DNA from: Trema orientale
Lineage: Eukaryota > Streptophyta > Magnoliopsida > Rosales > Cannabaceae
Length of the DNA: 64,000 bases
Reading direction: 5' to 3'
Assembly: GCA_002914845.1 (NCBI GenBank)
Contig: JXTC01000155.1
Location: forward strand, 135,189 to 199,188
This document shows positions 62,580-64,000 of this stretch, in pieces. Every line of letters begins with the position of its first letter. The first letter of the stretch is position 1. Both the position numbers and the translations under genes were made by a program. The notes beneath the pieces are model-generated. The model ran no database searches, had not been told where the DNA came from, and worked only from the letters and a program-made list of their open reading frames with translations.

Positions 62580-63014
62580 CTAAGCTCTCAGACTCGGAGC
62601 CTAATATCTCTCTCTCTCTCTCTCTCTAGTTTCTCTCTCTTCTGAGCAGAGGTTTGTGCTGTGGAAGAAGGAGACACCAACACAGGTCACACCTGCAATC
62701 CCATCACTTCTCATCTCTCACCTTTTCACTCACTCATTCACTCACACTCACGTTCTTCGTCTTCTTCTCTCTCTATATCTATCTCTATCTCTCTGTGTTT
62801 TAGAGAGAGAAAGTATTATTAAAAAATTCGACGGAAGAAGGAGAAAAAGGGCTGCAATGGAAAGGAAACCCTAATCTGAAGGGTCTGAAGAAGAATTCTC
62901 CTCACATTTGGGGTCCATCCATGGGACTCTAGCGTCTCTGGTCAGACTTTTCTCTCTCATCTTCGTCTATGGCAGTCTTTTAATTTCAATTTCGACGAGA
63001 AGAAGAAGAAAAAT
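62580..63014 (+). promoter_or_regulatory. CT-rich leader of AGB1 with three short uORFs
   Basis: Runs of TCTCTCTCTC near 62610-62640 and 62765-62800 suggest the core promoter and 5' UTR. Downstream are three tiny upstream ORFs before the main ATG: MERKP (62857-62874), MGL (62921-62932) and MAVF (62969-62983). None overlaps the main start. The transcription start, and hence which uORFs are in the mRNA, is inferred. Confidence 0.6.
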
Positions 63015-64000
63015 ATGTCTGTGGCGGAGCTAAAAGAGCGCCACGTGCAGGCGACCGAGACGGTCAACTCTCTCAGAGAGCGCTTGAAGCAGAAGCGGCT
63101 TGATTTGCTCGATACTGATGGTGAGTGAGTTTTGATTCTTCCATTTTTGGTTGATTGGATTTTTTTTTTTTTTAAGTTTTGGGATTTGGGTATCTTTATT
63201 TTTGGGGGATCTAATTGGTTTGGTGGTGAATTTGATTTTTTGCAGTGGCAGGGTATGCGAAGTCTCAGGGGAAAACTCCAGTCCGCTTTGGACCAACGGA
63301 TCTGGTATGCTGTAGAACGTTGCAGGGTCACACAGGAAAGGTGAATATTAACACATAAGTATAACATTTATGTGTTTATTTATATGAATATTTATTACTC
63401 TTTTAGCTGAATTTGAATAAATAGAAGTACTCGTTAAGATCCTCAATTACTTGAAATTTTGAATTTTGATGATTATGTATCCTGGAATCATAAATAGGGT
63501 GATCAACTGTTTTTGAGGATGAAAACTTGTTTTCTGCAATCGGTATTGCTGTTTATTAGTGCCTAATTCCAGCTTCTTCTTCTTGTTTTTTTTTTTTTAA
63601 ATAAAAAGTATGTATATGCCAATCTAAGTGATTTAGTTCAAGTTTGAGTACTTCACATGTTAGGAATCTATTTCTTATTTTCCCCGCTAAACAATGGGGT
63701 TAAATAGGATCAACTCTGACTGGGAAATTTTCAGGTGTATTCATTAGATTGGACTTCTGAAAAGAATCGAATTGTAAGTGCATCTCAAGATGGACGGTTA
63801 ATTGTCTGGAATGCACTTACAAGCCAGAAAACTCATGCTATAAAGCTACCATGTGCATGGGTCATGACTTGTGCTTTTTCACCCACGGGTCAGTCTGTTG
63901 CCTGTGGTGGTCTTGACAGTGTGTGCTCTATCTTCAATCTTAATTCACCAAATGACAGAGATGGGAACCTGCCTGTGGCAAAAATGCTTAGTGGGCATAA
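63015..64000 (+). CDS. AGB1: Heterotrimeric G-protein beta subunit, 5' part (runs off the window)
   Basis: Exons 63015-63120, 63246-63340 and 63735 to beyond 64000, with GT-AG borders and continuous phase. The product begins MSVAELKERHVQATETVNSL, an N-terminal coiled coil (about 1-35) that pairs with the gamma subunit. It continues with DLVCCRTLQGHTGK and the first beta-propeller blades: VYSLDWTSEKNRIVSASQDG then LIVWNALTSQK, and CAWVMTCAFSPTGQSVACGG. These match plant G-beta proteins, which have about 377 residues and seven WD40 blades; about 155 residues lie here. The protein works at the plasma membrane with the gamma subunit downstream of G-alpha in development, defence and hormone responses. 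The remaining blades are outside the window. Confidence 0.96.

Noticed and set aside
62957-63367. Minus-strand open frame over the first AGB1 exons
   Set aside because: It is antisense to exons with a clear G-beta sequence and correct splice borders.

Overview
This window is nuclear DNA from a flowering plant, most likely a eudicot. The evidence is intron-split plant genes with ordinary GT-AG junctions, plant-type Ty1/copia elements primed by initiator tRNA-Met, tRNA-derived SINEs, hAT, PIF/Harbinger-like and Mutator-like short elements, and a very AT-rich background. I could not assign a species. There are two long runs of N (11758-12147 and 58356-58540) and single Ns at 20703, 50176 and 56389.

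Four protein genes are supported, all on the + strand. (1) A single-pass membrane Ser/Thr kinase of the At1g01540/At4g01330 type (18158-21063). As assembled it lacks the coding piece for kinase subdomain XI, beside a single N. (2) A complete adenylyl cyclase-associated protein gene, CAP1, with ten exons and a predicted 473 aa (28561-32944), which acts in actin monomer recycling. (3) A complete GH17 beta-1,3-glucanase with a C-terminal X8/CBM43 module, five exons and 467 aa (50953-55037), which acts on callose in the cell wall. (4) The first three exons of the heterotrimeric G-protein beta subunit AGB1 (63015 to the window end), preceded by a CT-rich leader with three tiny upstream ORFs. One RNA gene is clear: tRNA-Glu(UUC) at 56120-56190. 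The genes are functionally unrelated neighbours, as is usual in plants; there is no operon-like logic.

The rest is mostly mobile DNA, much of it nested. Region by region: 0.5-2.7 kb has a palindromic small repeat family and a head-to-head pair of MITEs. 8.46-15.17 kb is a minus-strand Ty1/copia element with both LTRs and matching 5-bp target duplications, itself hit by a hAT MITE (14115-14632, exact 8-bp duplication). 15.3-16.3 kb is a LINE 3' end carrying an RNase H domain. 22.9-25 kb has a tandem duplication running into an LTR-like relic. 27.4-27.9 kb has a PIF-like MITE, a perfect 47-bp tandem repeat and a probable hAT remnant. 33.98-34.89 kb is a hAT-like element with an 8-bp duplication. 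36.3-43.55 kb is a second copia element whose right LTR was split by a 2.1-kb LTR-type insertion, which in turn received a SINE with a 17-bp duplication. 47.37-49.0 kb is a long-TIR Mutator-like element with a 9-bp duplication, containing a second long-TIR element with its own 9-bp duplication and tandemly repeated arms. 61.55-62.27 kb is another inverted-arm element built of short tandem units. Two opposite-facing copies of one MITE family sit in TA-rich DNA at 49.4 and 57.1 kb.

I did not find an operon-like, CRISPR-like or otherwise new gene system. The most unusual signals are the nested transposons with resolvable order of insertion, the elements whose terminal inverted repeats are made of tandem repeats, the kinase gene lacking subdomain XI, and the uORF-bearing AGB1 leader.
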